Shown: piece after piece, positions 16,873-24,717 of the stretch
How positions within the stretch are numbered: position 1 is the stretch's first letter
How the letters are laid out: every line of letters starts with the position of its first letter
From: Granulosicoccus sp045110515
Lineage (GTDB): Bacteria > Pseudomonadota > Gammaproteobacteria > Granulosicoccales > Granulosicoccaceae
Length of the DNA: 64,000 nucleotides
Direction: 5' to 3'
Assembly (NCBI GenBank): GCA_045110515.1
Contig: JBGCGD010000011.1
Location: 160,252-224,251, forward strand
Made by a program: the position numbers and the translations under genes
Notes under the pieces: generated by a model
What the model was told of the DNA's origin: nothing
The model's database searches: none
The model's input: only the letters and a program-made list of their open reading frames with translations

Positions 16873-17262
16873 ATGAATCTAGCTGTTAATTTCGCCTTGG
16901 TTGGTCTTGGAGGTGCCTTAGGTGCTTGCTGCCGATATTCCATGAGCTTACTGTTAGCTGATCCGGTTAAAAGCGTTCCGCTAGCAACATTGTCGGTGAA
17001 CGTTCTCGGTGCTCTTATCGCAGGCTTTGTTGTGACAATATTATTCAGCCGCGGATTGATACCGGGTGCACTTCAGTTATTCATCGTTGTAGGGTTTTTG
17101 GGTGGTTTCACTACATTCTCTGCTTTCTCTGTTGAGAGTTTACGTTTGCTGCAGACTGGGAGTATCTCCATCGCAATGGCAAATATCTTTCTGAACGTCA
17201 TTGGTTCTTTGTTGGCTGTCATGCTCGGGGCGTTCACGGCGGCGAAATTCATGGCGGACTAA
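16873..17262 (+). CDS. crcB: Fluoride channel Fluc/CrcB
   Basis: A 129-residue Fluc fluoride channel that lets F- leave the cell and protects against fluoride. Four hydrophobic segments are visible. The family motifs GGALGACCRY near the N-terminus, NVLGALIAGF in TM2 and GFLGGFTTFSAFS in TM3 are all present; the last holds the Phe box and the central Na+ site. The ATG at 16873 gives the standard N-terminus. A TTG at 16843 would add ten unrelated residues. It is 108 bp ahead of serS, the usual gammaproteobacterial pair. No fluoride riboswitch is recognisable in the short upstream gap. Confidence 0.95.
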   Translation: MNLAVNFALVGLGGALGACCRYSMSLLLADPVKSVPLATLSVNVLGALIAGFVVTILFSRGLIPGALQLFIVVGFLGGFTTFSAFSVESLRLLQTGSISIAMANIFLNVIGSLLAVMLGAFTAAKFMAD

Positions 17263-17370
17263 CTCGCCCTAAAATTGTCGCGAAGGCACTGATATACTCC
17301 TATAGCGACCTACCGCAGCAGTCGAAAAATCGCTGCAACTCCGACTAGATTTTCGAGATCAAACCGAAGC

Positions 17371-18717
17371 ATGCTCGACCCAAAACTTATTAGAAACGAT
17401 TTGCCGTACGTTGCCGAACGGCTGAGTATCCGAAATTTCACGCTCGACCAAGAGTCGATCAGTACGCTGGACGCGCAGCGAAAGCTATTACAGCAGCGCA
17501 GTGAAGAGCTCCAAGCGCAGAGAAATTCTCGGGCTAAGTCGATCGGGCAGGCGAAAGCACGGGGAGAGGACATCGCGCCGCTTTTGGCTGAAACATCTCG
17601 CATGGGTGATGAGCTGGATGAAGCTAAAAAGCAACTGGCAGAGGTTCAGTCGTCACTAGACGACATTCTGCTGACATTGCCAAATATCGTAGACAGCAGT
17701 GTCACACCGGGCAAAGACGAAACTGATAACGTGGAGCTGCGAAAAGTCGGCACGCCCAGGGAATTTTCGTTTGCGCCTAAAGATCACACTGACTTAGGTG
17801 CACGCAATAGCGCTTTGGATTTTGAGACTGCGACTAAGCTGACGGGTTCTCGCTTTTCGGTGTTAAGGGGCGAGCTTGCTACTTTGCATCGTGCACTCAT
17901 CCAATTTATGTTGGACACACATACCCGAGTCCATGGGTATACAGAAATCAATGTGCCTTACATCGTTAATTCAGATACTTTGCGTGGTACAGGTCAACTC
18001 CCCAAATTTGAAGAAGATCTTTTTCGCCTAGTTTGGGGAGACGCGAAGACCGAAGCTGAAGCTGGGGCAGATGGCACTGACTATTACCTGATTCCAACAT
18101 CCGAGGTTCCGGTAACTAACACTGTCAGAGATACCATTGTTGAAGCGGCAGATTTACCCATTCGTTATACCTGCCACAGCCCCTGTTTTCGCTCTGAAGC
18201 AGGATCGTACGGTCGTGACACCCGAGGCCTTATTCGTCAGCACCAGTTTGAAAAAGTTGAGATGGTACAAATTGTCCATCCCGATGAGTCTTTCCAGGCG
18301 CTAGAGCAAATGACGGCTCATGCCGAAGCCATCCTACAAAAACTGGAGTTGCCCTATCGTGTTGTGTCATTGTGTGGAGGCGATATAGGTTTCGCGGCGG
18401 CTAAAACCTATGATCTAGAGGTCTGGTTGCCCGCTCAAAACGCGTACCGCGAGATTTCCTCTTGCAGTAATTGCACAGATTTTCAGGCGCGTCGCATGCA
18501 GGCCCGCTTCCGAGATCCTCAAACCCGTAAAACTGAGTTGCTGCATACACTTAACGGTTCCGGCTTAGCGGTGGGTAGAACGCTCATTGCCATCATGGAG
18601 AATTATCAGCAAGAAGACGGTAGCATTTTAGTGCCGGAAGTATTGCGTCCTTACACTGGCAACCTTGGTGTTGTATTGTCGCCCGAGGATCCTATAAAAA
18701 CGTCGCCTGATTTATAA
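17371..18717 (+). CDS. serS: Seryl-tRNA synthetase
   Basis: A 448-residue class II aminoacyl-tRNA synthetase that charges tRNA-Ser (and tRNA-Sec). The N-terminal long antiparallel coiled coil (about 28-105) binds the tRNA variable arm. The catalytic core has motif 2 as FRSEAGSYGRDTRGLIRQHQ and motif 3 as GSGLAVGRTLIAIMENYQ; the serine pocket segment EISSCSNCTDFQARR is present. It is slightly longer than E. coli SerS (430), with an insert near EAEAGADGTDYY around residue 230. Located downstream of crcB, as is usual. Confidence 0.98.
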   Translation: MLDPKLIRNDLPYVAERLSIRNFTLDQESISTLDAQRKLLQQRSEELQAQRNSRAKSIGQAKARGEDIAPLLAETSRMGDELDEAKKQLAEVQSSLDDILLTLPNIVDSSVTPGKDETDNVELRKVGTPREFSFAPKDHTDLGARNSALDFETATKLTGSRFSVLRGELATLHRALIQFMLDTHTRVHGYTEINVPYIVNSDTLRGTGQLPKFEEDLFRLVWGDAKTEAEAGADGTDYYLIPTSEVPVTNTVRDTIVEAADLPIRYTCHSPCFRSEAGSYGRDTRGLIRQHQFEKVEMVQIVHPDESFQALEQMTAHAEAILQKLELPYRVVSLCGGDIGFAAAKTYDLEVWLPAQNAYREISSCSNCTDFQARRMQARFRDPQTRKTELLHTLNGSGLAVGRTLIAIMENYQQEDGSILVPEVLRPYTGNLGVVLSPEDPIKTSPDL

Positions 18718-18792
18718 GGTATGAGTGGCCAAGGATTCTCTACCCAATGAGGGCATCGTGATCGATGATTAGCGCGACTATGAGGCTGGCTG

Positions 18793-19236
18793 ATGTCTGA
18801 GCAACTCTCACAAGATACTGCCATGGACATTAACAGGGACGAAACCCCTGCGTCTCTTAGAACCATTGCCATGCCGTCGGATACCAACCCGAACGGAGAT
18901 ATTTTTGGCGGTTGGATACTGTCGCAAATGGATTTGGCCGGCGGAACCCACGCCTTTTACGTTGCTCAAGGGCGAGTTGCCACCGTGGCCGTAACCGCCA
19001 TGAAATTCTATAAACCCGTTAAAGTGGGTGATGAAGTCAGTTGCTATTGTGCGACGCAAGAAGTGGGTAGCACATCGATCACGGTTAAAGTGGAGACTTG
19101 GGTGCGCCGAAGACGCTTGGCGGTCGAAGAGCAAGTGACGGAGGGCTTTTTTACGTTCGTAGCTATTGACAAAGAGGGGCAGCCCCGGCCTGTAAAAGAA
19201 CCTGCGTCTGATTTTGATACCCGTTCAGACGTGTAA
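18793..19236 (+). CDS. Acyl-CoA thioesterase, YciA-type hotdog protein
   Basis: A 147-residue hotdog-fold thioesterase that hydrolyses acyl-CoA to free acid and CoA in the cytoplasm. The family features are the opening LRTIAMPSDTNPNGDIFGGWILSQMDLAGG, with the catalytic Asn-Asp region, and AMKFYKPVKVGDEVSCY. The length is close to E. coli YciA (132) with a longer polar N-terminus. It sits between serS and the acetoacetyl-CoA synthetase gene, 78 bp before the latter, so it could share a transcript with that CoA-metabolism gene. The preferred chain length cannot be read from sequence. Confidence 0.9.
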   Translation: MSEQLSQDTAMDINRDETPASLRTIAMPSDTNPNGDIFGGWILSQMDLAGGTHAFYVAQGRVATVAVTAMKFYKPVKVGDEVSCYCATQEVGSTSITVKVETWVRRRRLAVEEQVTEGFFTFVAIDKEGQPRPVKEPASDFDTRSDV

Positions 19237-19314
19237 ATGCTTTCGCTGTAAAATCTGCTGGCGTATGCCAGGGGTTCGCTAGGGCCATCGATAGATCAGC
19301 CAGGACTTTAACGA

Positions 19315-21297
19315 ATGAATTCTCAGACTTGCTTATGGACGCCATCGACGGAGCGGGTGGCATCAACTCACGTGACACTATTCCGGCAACAAATAAACCA
19401 GCAGTTTAATCTCGAATTAGCTGACTTCGAGCAGCTGCACGCCTGGTCCGTATCAAACAGCACCGACTTCTGGTCTGAAATTTGGGATTACGCAGACATC
19501 CTCTGTGAGACGCGCGGCGACGTTGTTCTTGAAAACGGCTCAGCCATGCCGGGTGCCCGTTGGTTTCCGAAGGCTAAGTTGAATTTTGCTGAAAATCTGT
19601 TGCGTCAGGATGCAGTTGCACCTGCCTTGATATTCAGAGGTGAAGACGGTCAGCAAAGAACGCTCGGCAGACCAGAGCTTTATCAGCAAGTTCGAGCGGT
19701 GGCCGCAAAACTGAAAGAGCTGGGTGTGGGCGTTGGTGATCGAGTCGCCGGTTTTATGCCAAATATACCGGAGGCATTGGTCGCTATGCTGGCGACTAGC
19801 AGCATCGGCGCTGTGTGGTCTTCCTGTTCACCTGATTTCGGAATAAACGGCGTACGTGATCGTTTCGGGCAGATTGAGCCAAAAGTGTTGTTTACCGCAG
19901 ACGGCTATCGTTATGCAGGAAAAGAGCATGGATCACTGGACATAGCATCCGAATTGGCCGAATCTCTTCAATCATTACAGGCCATTGTTGTTGTCTCTTT
20001 TATTCAGTCAGAAGATTCCTTATCGGGCAATGCTGCAGAATTGGAAGTTTCTTATCAAGCAATCATTGATACGGATTTAGCACTTGGGAAACCCGATGAG
20101 GCCATAGACTTTGTGCAGCTGCCTTTCGATCATCCGCTGTACATAATGTTTAGTTCTGGTACCACGGGTAAGCCCAAGTGTATTGTTCATGGTGCTGGTG
20201 GCACGCTGTTGCAGCATGTTAAAGAACAATTGATGCACGTCGATGTAAAGCCCGGGGAAAAAATCTTCTTTTTCACCACCTGCGGTTGGATGATGTGGAA
20301 CTGGCTAGTGAGCGCGTTGGCCTCAAAGGCAACTTTATTGCTCTACGATGGGTCACCGTTTTATCCCAATGGCAATACCTTGTTCGATTTTGCAGAGCAA
20401 ACCGGTATGGTTCATTTCGGCACATCAGCTAAGTTTATTGATGCGTGTAGTAAGGCGGGTATATCTCCGGTTAAAACCCACAAGCTTCCCGGACTGAGAA
20501 GTGTACTGTCCACTGGCTCCCCGCTGGTGCCTGAAAGTTTTGACTACGTATACGAGCACATTGCTTCTGATATTTGTTTGTCGTCTATGTCCGGCGGTAC
20601 GGATATCGTCTCCTGCTTTATCCTTGGCAACCCGGCAAAGCCCGTTTACAAGGGAGAGCTACAGAGCAAGGGGTTGGGTATGGATATTCAAGTGTTTGGC
20701 GATGATGGAAAACCGGTGCCGGTGGGTGAGAAAGGTGAGTTAGTGTGTGCGAATGCTTTTCCCTCTATGCCGACAGGTTTTTTCGGTGATGACGACGGCA
20801 GTCGATACCATGCCGCTTATTTTGAAAAGTTTGAAAATGTCTGGTGTCACGGTGATTACATTGCCCAGACGCACAGCAACGGCATGGTTATTTATGGACG
20901 CTCTGATGCCGTATTAAATCCGGGTGGTGTCCGAATTGGTACTGCTGAAATTTACCGACAAGTCGAATCATTCGATGAAATAGTAGAGTCCTTAGTCATA
21001 GGGCAGCAGTGGGATTCAGATATTCGTGTTGTGTTGTTTGTGCGTTTGCGAGATGGGCTAACTCTAGATGAAGGATTGCAGGCTCACCTTCGCGCGCACG
21101 TTCGCGAGCAAACAACTCCACGACATGTACCTGCTCGAATTATTCAGGTTGAAGATATACCGCGCACGCGCAGCGGCAAGATCGTCGAACTGGCAGTGAA
21201 AAAAATTGTACACGGCGAGAGCGTTGATAACGTGGAAGCATTAGCAAATCCAGAAGCGCTTGAACTCTTTGCTAATATCCCCGAATTGCAATCATGA
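19315..21297 (+). CDS. Acetoacetyl-CoA synthetase
   Basis: A 660-residue ANL-superfamily ligase that converts acetoacetate, ATP and CoA to acetoacetyl-CoA, used for ketone-body use or polyhydroxyalkanoate and mevalonate supply. The AMP-binding P-loop is FSSGTTGKPKCIVHG. The adjoining TTCGWMMWNWLVSALA and GGTDIVSCF are typical of acetoacetate-CoA ligases rather than acetate ligases. YGRSDAVLNPGGVRIGTAEIY is the hinge motif, and RTRSGKIVELAVKK carries the catalytic C-terminal lysine. Length matches the family (about 650). The stop codon overlaps the next start (ATGA), tying it to DUF1285 and then to the ccm genes. Confidence 0.93.
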   Translation: MNSQTCLWTPSTERVASTHVTLFRQQINQQFNLELADFEQLHAWSVSNSTDFWSEIWDYADILCETRGDVVLENGSAMPGARWFPKAKLNFAENLLRQDAVAPALIFRGEDGQQRTLGRPELYQQVRAVAAKLKELGVGVGDRVAGFMPNIPEALVAMLATSSIGAVWSSCSPDFGINGVRDRFGQIEPKVLFTADGYRYAGKEHGSLDIASELAESLQSLQAIVVVSFIQSEDSLSGNAAELEVSYQAIIDTDLALGKPDEAIDFVQLPFDHPLYIMFSSGTTGKPKCIVHGAGGTLLQHVKEQLMHVDVKPGEKIFFFTTCGWMMWNWLVSALASKATLLLYDGSPFYPNGNTLFDFAEQTGMVHFGTSAKFIDACSKAGISPVKTHKLPGLRSVLSTGSPLVPESFDYVYEHIASDICLSSMSGGTDIVSCFILGNPAKPVYKGELQSKGLGMDIQVFGDDGKPVPVGEKGELVCANAFPSMPTGFFGDDDGSRYHAAYFEKFENVWCHGDYIAQTHSNGMVIYGRSDAVLNPGGVRIGTAEIYRQVESFDEIVESLVIGQQWDSDIRVVLFVRLRDGLTLDEGLQAHLRAHVREQTTPRHVPARIIQVEDIPRTRSGKIVELAVKKIVHGESVDNVEALANPEALELFANIPELQS

Positions 21298-21842
21298 CTC
21301 AGGATTCCTTAGATGCCATCGCAGACGCGGTATCGACATCATCGTTGCCGCCAGTGCATCTCTGGAATCCAACAGTGACTCGCACAATAGACATGCGAAT
21401 TGCTCGTAATGGTGACTGGTTCTATCAAGGTTCAAAAATTCACCGAATGCGTATGGTGAAATTGTTTTCTACGGTTTTACGGGTGGATGAGGGGCAAACG
21501 TATTTGGTAACACCTCAGGAACGTTTAGCCATCGAAGTAGAAGATGCGCCATTCGCAGCGGTTCTTGTAGAACAACATGACAGCGACGAAAGCTCATCGC
21601 TGGTGTTTACGCTTAACACAGACGATAAAGTCATAGCGGGTAAAGCGCATCCGGTCTTTGTGGAATACGAGACTGCTGGAGGAGAGCCTTCACCGTATGT
21701 GCATGTGCGGGATAGCTTGAACGCCCGTATTAGTCGTACTGCATTTTATCAACTGGCTGAGTGGATGGAGGAACGCGAAGGTGTATACGGTGTGGTGTCA
21801 CAGGCGTGTTTTATGCCTTTGTCGGAGACCGAACACTCATGA
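21294..21842 (+). CDS. DUF1285 family protein
   Basis: A 182-residue soluble protein of the DUF1285 family, widespread in proteobacteria and without known function. Typical pieces are PPVHLWNP near the N-terminus, the segment MRIARNGDWFYQGSKIHRMRMVKLFSTVLR and a C-terminal RISRTAFYQLAEW. It overlaps the acetoacetyl-CoA synthetase gene upstream by four bases and ccmA downstream by four bases, so its translation is probably coupled to both. Confidence 0.88.
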   Translation: MTQDSLDAIADAVSTSSLPPVHLWNPTVTRTIDMRIARNGDWFYQGSKIHRMRMVKLFSTVLRVDEGQTYLVTPQERLAIEVEDAPFAAVLVEQHDSDESSSLVFTLNTDDKVIAGKAHPVFVEYETAGGEPSPYVHVRDSLNARISRTAFYQLAEWMEEREGVYGVVSQACFMPLSETEHS

Positions 21843-22498
21843 CGACAAATACTCAATACCTTCTTGAAGCTCGAGGTATTCAGATATGGAGAGGTGAACA
21901 TCTCATTGTCGATGATGTTGATGTTTGTGTATCTGCCGGGTCCATCGTGCAAATTCAAGGTAGCAATGGAAGTGGAAAAACGACTCTGTTGCGAGCGTTG
22001 ATCGGCTTAGCGGAAATCGATGACGGTGAGGTTTTTTGGCAAGAGCAGCCGGTGAGTAAAGTGCGCGATGAACTATATGCATCACTGCTTTACCTTGGGC
22101 ATAAACCCGGCATCACCGCAGGTTTGACTCCATTTGAAAACTTAACGGCTTTATGTCCCGAGCTTAGCGAATCAGAAGCATCCGCTGTGCAAGTTAAAGG
22201 GCAGGTTTTGCAGGTGCTCTCGCAATTGGGTATTGGTGACAGAATAGATCTGCCTTCAGCAGCCTTGTCAGCTGGGCAGCAACGGCGAGTATCTCTGGCT
22301 CGATTGCAGCTCCAGCAGGCGACGTTATGGGTGTTGGACGAACCACTAACCTCACTCGATGCCCAAGGGCAACGCTGGGTGAAGCAGCAAATTGAGGAAC
22401 ATGTGACGCAAGGAGGTGCCGTAGTTTTCACTACGCACCAACCCATCGATTTCGACAGTCATTCTGTGTTTAGTCTGAATTTGGCAAGTCAGTCATGA
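21839..22498 (+). CDS. ccmA: Heme exporter ATP-binding protein CcmA
   Basis: A 219-residue ABC ATPase of System I cytochrome c maturation; with CcmB, C and D it releases holo-CcmE. Walker A is GSNGSGKTT, the signature is LSAGQQRRVSLARL and Walker B is LWVLDEPLTSLD. The short CcmA-type layout lacks extra domains. The ATG at 21839 is chosen because it overlaps the DUF1285 stop as ATGA and begins at the normal family N-terminus; an earlier ATG at 21761 would add 26 unrelated residues. The stop overlaps ccmB by four bases. Confidence 0.95.
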   Translation: MTTNTQYLLEARGIQIWRGEHLIVDDVDVCVSAGSIVQIQGSNGSGKTTLLRALIGLAEIDDGEVFWQEQPVSKVRDELYASLLYLGHKPGITAGLTPFENLTALCPELSESEASAVQVKGQVLQVLSQLGIGDRIDLPSAALSAGQQRRVSLARLQLQQATLWVLDEPLTSLDAQGQRWVKQQIEEHVTQGGAVVFTTHQPIDFDSHSVFSLNLASQS

Positions 22499-23256
22499 CC
22501 CGTCAAGGTCAGATAACCGGGCAGGAGCGAGTCGCAAGCTTAGATAAAGCCTATTACCCCGCTCGAACGGAAGTCTCTGTTGGGAACCTGTGTGCAAGGT
22601 TCTTTCAGCGCGATATCCGCTTGGCCATCCGATCGACTGGGCAGTGGTTAAATCCGCTGCTTTTCTTCGTTATTGTAGTGTCTCTCTTTCCGCTTGGGAT
22701 CGGTCCCGGGCCAAATATGTTAGCCACGATTGCACCCGGTGTTTTGTGGGTCAGCGCTTTGCTGGCCATGATGTTGTCACTGGATACGATGTTTGCCCAT
22801 GACTATCGAGACGGTACTCTTGAGCAAATGGTGGTCAGCGGTTATCCGCTGAGTGTTATCGTCATTGGAAAAGTACTGGCACATTGGGTAACCAGCGGGC
22901 TGCCATTGGTGCTGCTATCACCAATGCTCGGTCTGATGATGCAACTGCCAACGGCAGCCTATGGCGTGCTTATTCTCAGTTTGCTACTGGGAACACTGAG
23001 CCTGAGCTTTATCGGCGCTATTGGTGCCGCGCTGACGGTGAGTATCAGTCAAAGCGGGGTTTTGCTGTCATTGCTGGTTTTGCCGCTGACCGTGCCTGTT
23101 CTCATATTCGGTAGTGGGGCGGTTTCAGCGGTTGCCACGGGTTTAGAAGCGTCTGCCCATGTGTCGCTCCTGGCTGCCATCATGGCTCTTTCCGTGTCAC
23201 TAGCCCCAGTGGCAACTGCCGGAGCCATTCGCATTGGGGTCGCAGCCTCGCGCTAA
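22495..23256 (+). CDS. ccmB: Heme exporter permease CcmB
   Basis: A 253-residue inner-membrane permease with six hydrophobic segments, partner of CcmA. Family motifs are RDIRLAIRSTGQWLNPLLFFVIV, the loop FAHDYRDGTLEQMV and LLLGTLSLSFIGAIGAALTV. The first 30 residues before the conserved domain are polar, longer than in E. coli CcmB (220), so an internal start is possible, but the ATGA overlap with ccmA supports the ATG at 22495. Confidence 0.95.
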   Translation: MTRQGQITGQERVASLDKAYYPARTEVSVGNLCARFFQRDIRLAIRSTGQWLNPLLFFVIVVSLFPLGIGPGPNMLATIAPGVLWVSALLAMMLSLDTMFAHDYRDGTLEQMVVSGYPLSVIVIGKVLAHWVTSGLPLVLLSPMLGLMMQLPTAAYGVLILSLLLGTLSLSFIGAIGAALTVSISQSGVLLSLLVLPLTVPVLIFGSGAVSAVATGLEASAHVSLLAAIMALSVSLAPVATAGAIRIGVAASR

Positions 23257-23337
23257 CACGCCAATGTAGTCCATATTCGGTTAAATACCGTAAATCCGGC
23301 TAAACTACACGCAAAGATAACCCAAGGTCGTTACGCA

Positions 23338-24081
23338 GTGTTTCAATGGATTCATAGGTTCGGTTCATCCCCGATCATGTATCGTTTTGCTGACCGGCTC
23401 GCGCCGTGGTTGGCAGGCCTGTGCGTGCTTTGTCTTGTAGCTGGGCTGTATCTAGGTCTTGTTGTTGCTCCGGCAGATTATGAGCAGGGTGATAGCTACC
23501 GCATCATTTATATTCATGTGCCTGCTGCGTGGATGTCTATGTTCGCGTACGTTGTCATGGCAACATCAAGCGCTGTTTTTCTCATCTGGCGCCTAAAAAT
23601 TGCCGATATGGTTGCTCTGGCCTCGGCACCCATAGGGGCTGCATTCACGGCTGTAGCGTTATTAACGGGCTCTTTTTGGGGTAAACCCATGTGGGGCACT
23701 TGGTGGATCTGGGATGCCCGTTTAACGTCAGAGTTGCTCTTGTTGTTTCTCTATCTGGGATATCTGGCACTCAGGGGAGCACTGGAGACTCCGCAAAGCG
23801 CGTCGAAAGCTGCCGCCATATTGGCGATAGTGGGTGTGGTTAACATACCCATCATTCATTTCTCGGTTGAATGGTGGAATACCCTGCATCAGCCAGCAAC
23901 CATTACCAAATTTGATAAGCCCTCTATGCATATCAGCATGCTGCGCCCGTTACTACTGATGGTCCTGGCTTTTCAGTTACTTTATTTCCACAACTTAATG
24001 GTCCGCGTCAGAGCACTGATCTTGCAACGTGAGAATCGCGCGAGCTGGGTTGCCGAACTAGCGGAGAAAAACCATGTCTGA
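23338..24081 (+). CDS. ccmC: Heme handling protein CcmC
   Basis: A 247-residue member of the heme handling protein family with six hydrophobic segments, which presents heme to CcmE. The tryptophan-rich WWD signature WGTWWIWDARLTSELLLL is present, with the flanking histidines in YIHVPAAWMS and in IIHFSVEWWNTLHQP that serve as external heme ligands. The start is a GTG at 23338, 81 bp after ccmB. The 3' end overlaps ccmD by eight bases. Confidence 0.96.
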   Translation: MFQWIHRFGSSPIMYRFADRLAPWLAGLCVLCLVAGLYLGLVVAPADYEQGDSYRIIYIHVPAAWMSMFAYVVMATSSAVFLIWRLKIADMVALASAPIGAAFTAVALLTGSFWGKPMWGTWWIWDARLTSELLLLFLYLGYLALRGALETPQSASKAAAILAIVGVVNIPIIHFSVEWWNTLHQPATITKFDKPSMHISMLRPLLLMVLAFQLLYFHNLMVRVRALILQRENRASWVAELAEKNHV

Positions 24082-24244
24082 GCTGATGGACTTCCTCTCT
24101 ATGGGGGGGTACGCGTTCTACGTATGGACCTCATACGCTCTGACCACCATCATTCTGCTTGGCATTGTGATCTGGTCATCACGTCAGCTGAAGCAATCTC
24201 GCACGCAGGCCATTAGACGTGCGCAACAACATAGGAAAAGGTAG
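24074..24244 (+). CDS. ccmD: Heme exporter protein CcmD
   Basis: A 56-residue single-span membrane protein (MSELMDFLSMGGYAFYVWTS at the start, a hydrophobic stretch at about 16-35, a basic tail ending QQHRKR). The FxxMGGYAFYVW segment is the family signature. CcmD stabilises the CcmABC-CcmE complex. It overlaps ccmC by eight bases, and its stop TAG shares its last G with the GTG start of ccmE. Confidence 0.92.
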   Translation: MSELMDFLSMGGYAFYVWTSYALTTIILLGIVIWSSRQLKQSRTQAIRRAQQHRKR

Positions 24245-24717
24245 TGACACCAAAACGCAAGCAACGATTAATGATGGTCTGCCTGATGTTATGTGGCGTC
24301 GGAGTCGCCGTTGCATTTGGTGTTAACGCGTTCAAACAAAACATTATGCTGTTTCACTCTCCGTCAGATGTGGCAGCGGGAGCAGTAAAACCGGGTCAGC
24401 CATTTCGTGTCGGTGGCATGGTTATCGATGGTAGCGTGAAACGAAGCTCTGAAGACCTCGCAGTGACTTTTGAACTCACCGATCACGCGAAAAACATTCC
24501 GGTGTCGTTTACTGGAATTTTGCCGGACCTCTTCCGCGAGGGGCAGGGAATTGTTGCCATGGGGGCAATTGACGAAGAGGGTACCTTCATCGCCTCTGAA
24601 GTTCTCGCAAAGCACGATGAAAACTATATGCCGCCTGAAGTGGCCGAAGCGTTGGAAAAGGCCGGAAGAATGCCGGGGACAGCGGCTAACTTTGATAGCA
24701 AGACGATACAACCATGA
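24244..24717 (+). CDS. ccmE: Cytochrome c maturation heme chaperone CcmE
   Basis: A 157-residue periplasmic heme chaperone anchored by one N-terminal membrane segment (about 9-28). The OB-fold domain carries the covalent heme site H124-D-E-N-Y128 (HxxxY), with the family phrase SEVLAKHDENYMPPE. The C-terminal tail is flexible. The GTG start shares a base with the ccmD stop, indicating coupled translation. The stop overlaps ccmF (ATGA). Confidence 0.97.
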   Translation: MTPKRKQRLMMVCLMLCGVGVAVAFGVNAFKQNIMLFHSPSDVAAGAVKPGQPFRVGGMVIDGSVKRSSEDLAVTFELTDHAKNIPVSFTGILPDLFREGQGIVAMGAIDEEGTFIASEVLAKHDENYMPPEVAEALEKAGRMPGTAANFDSKTIQP

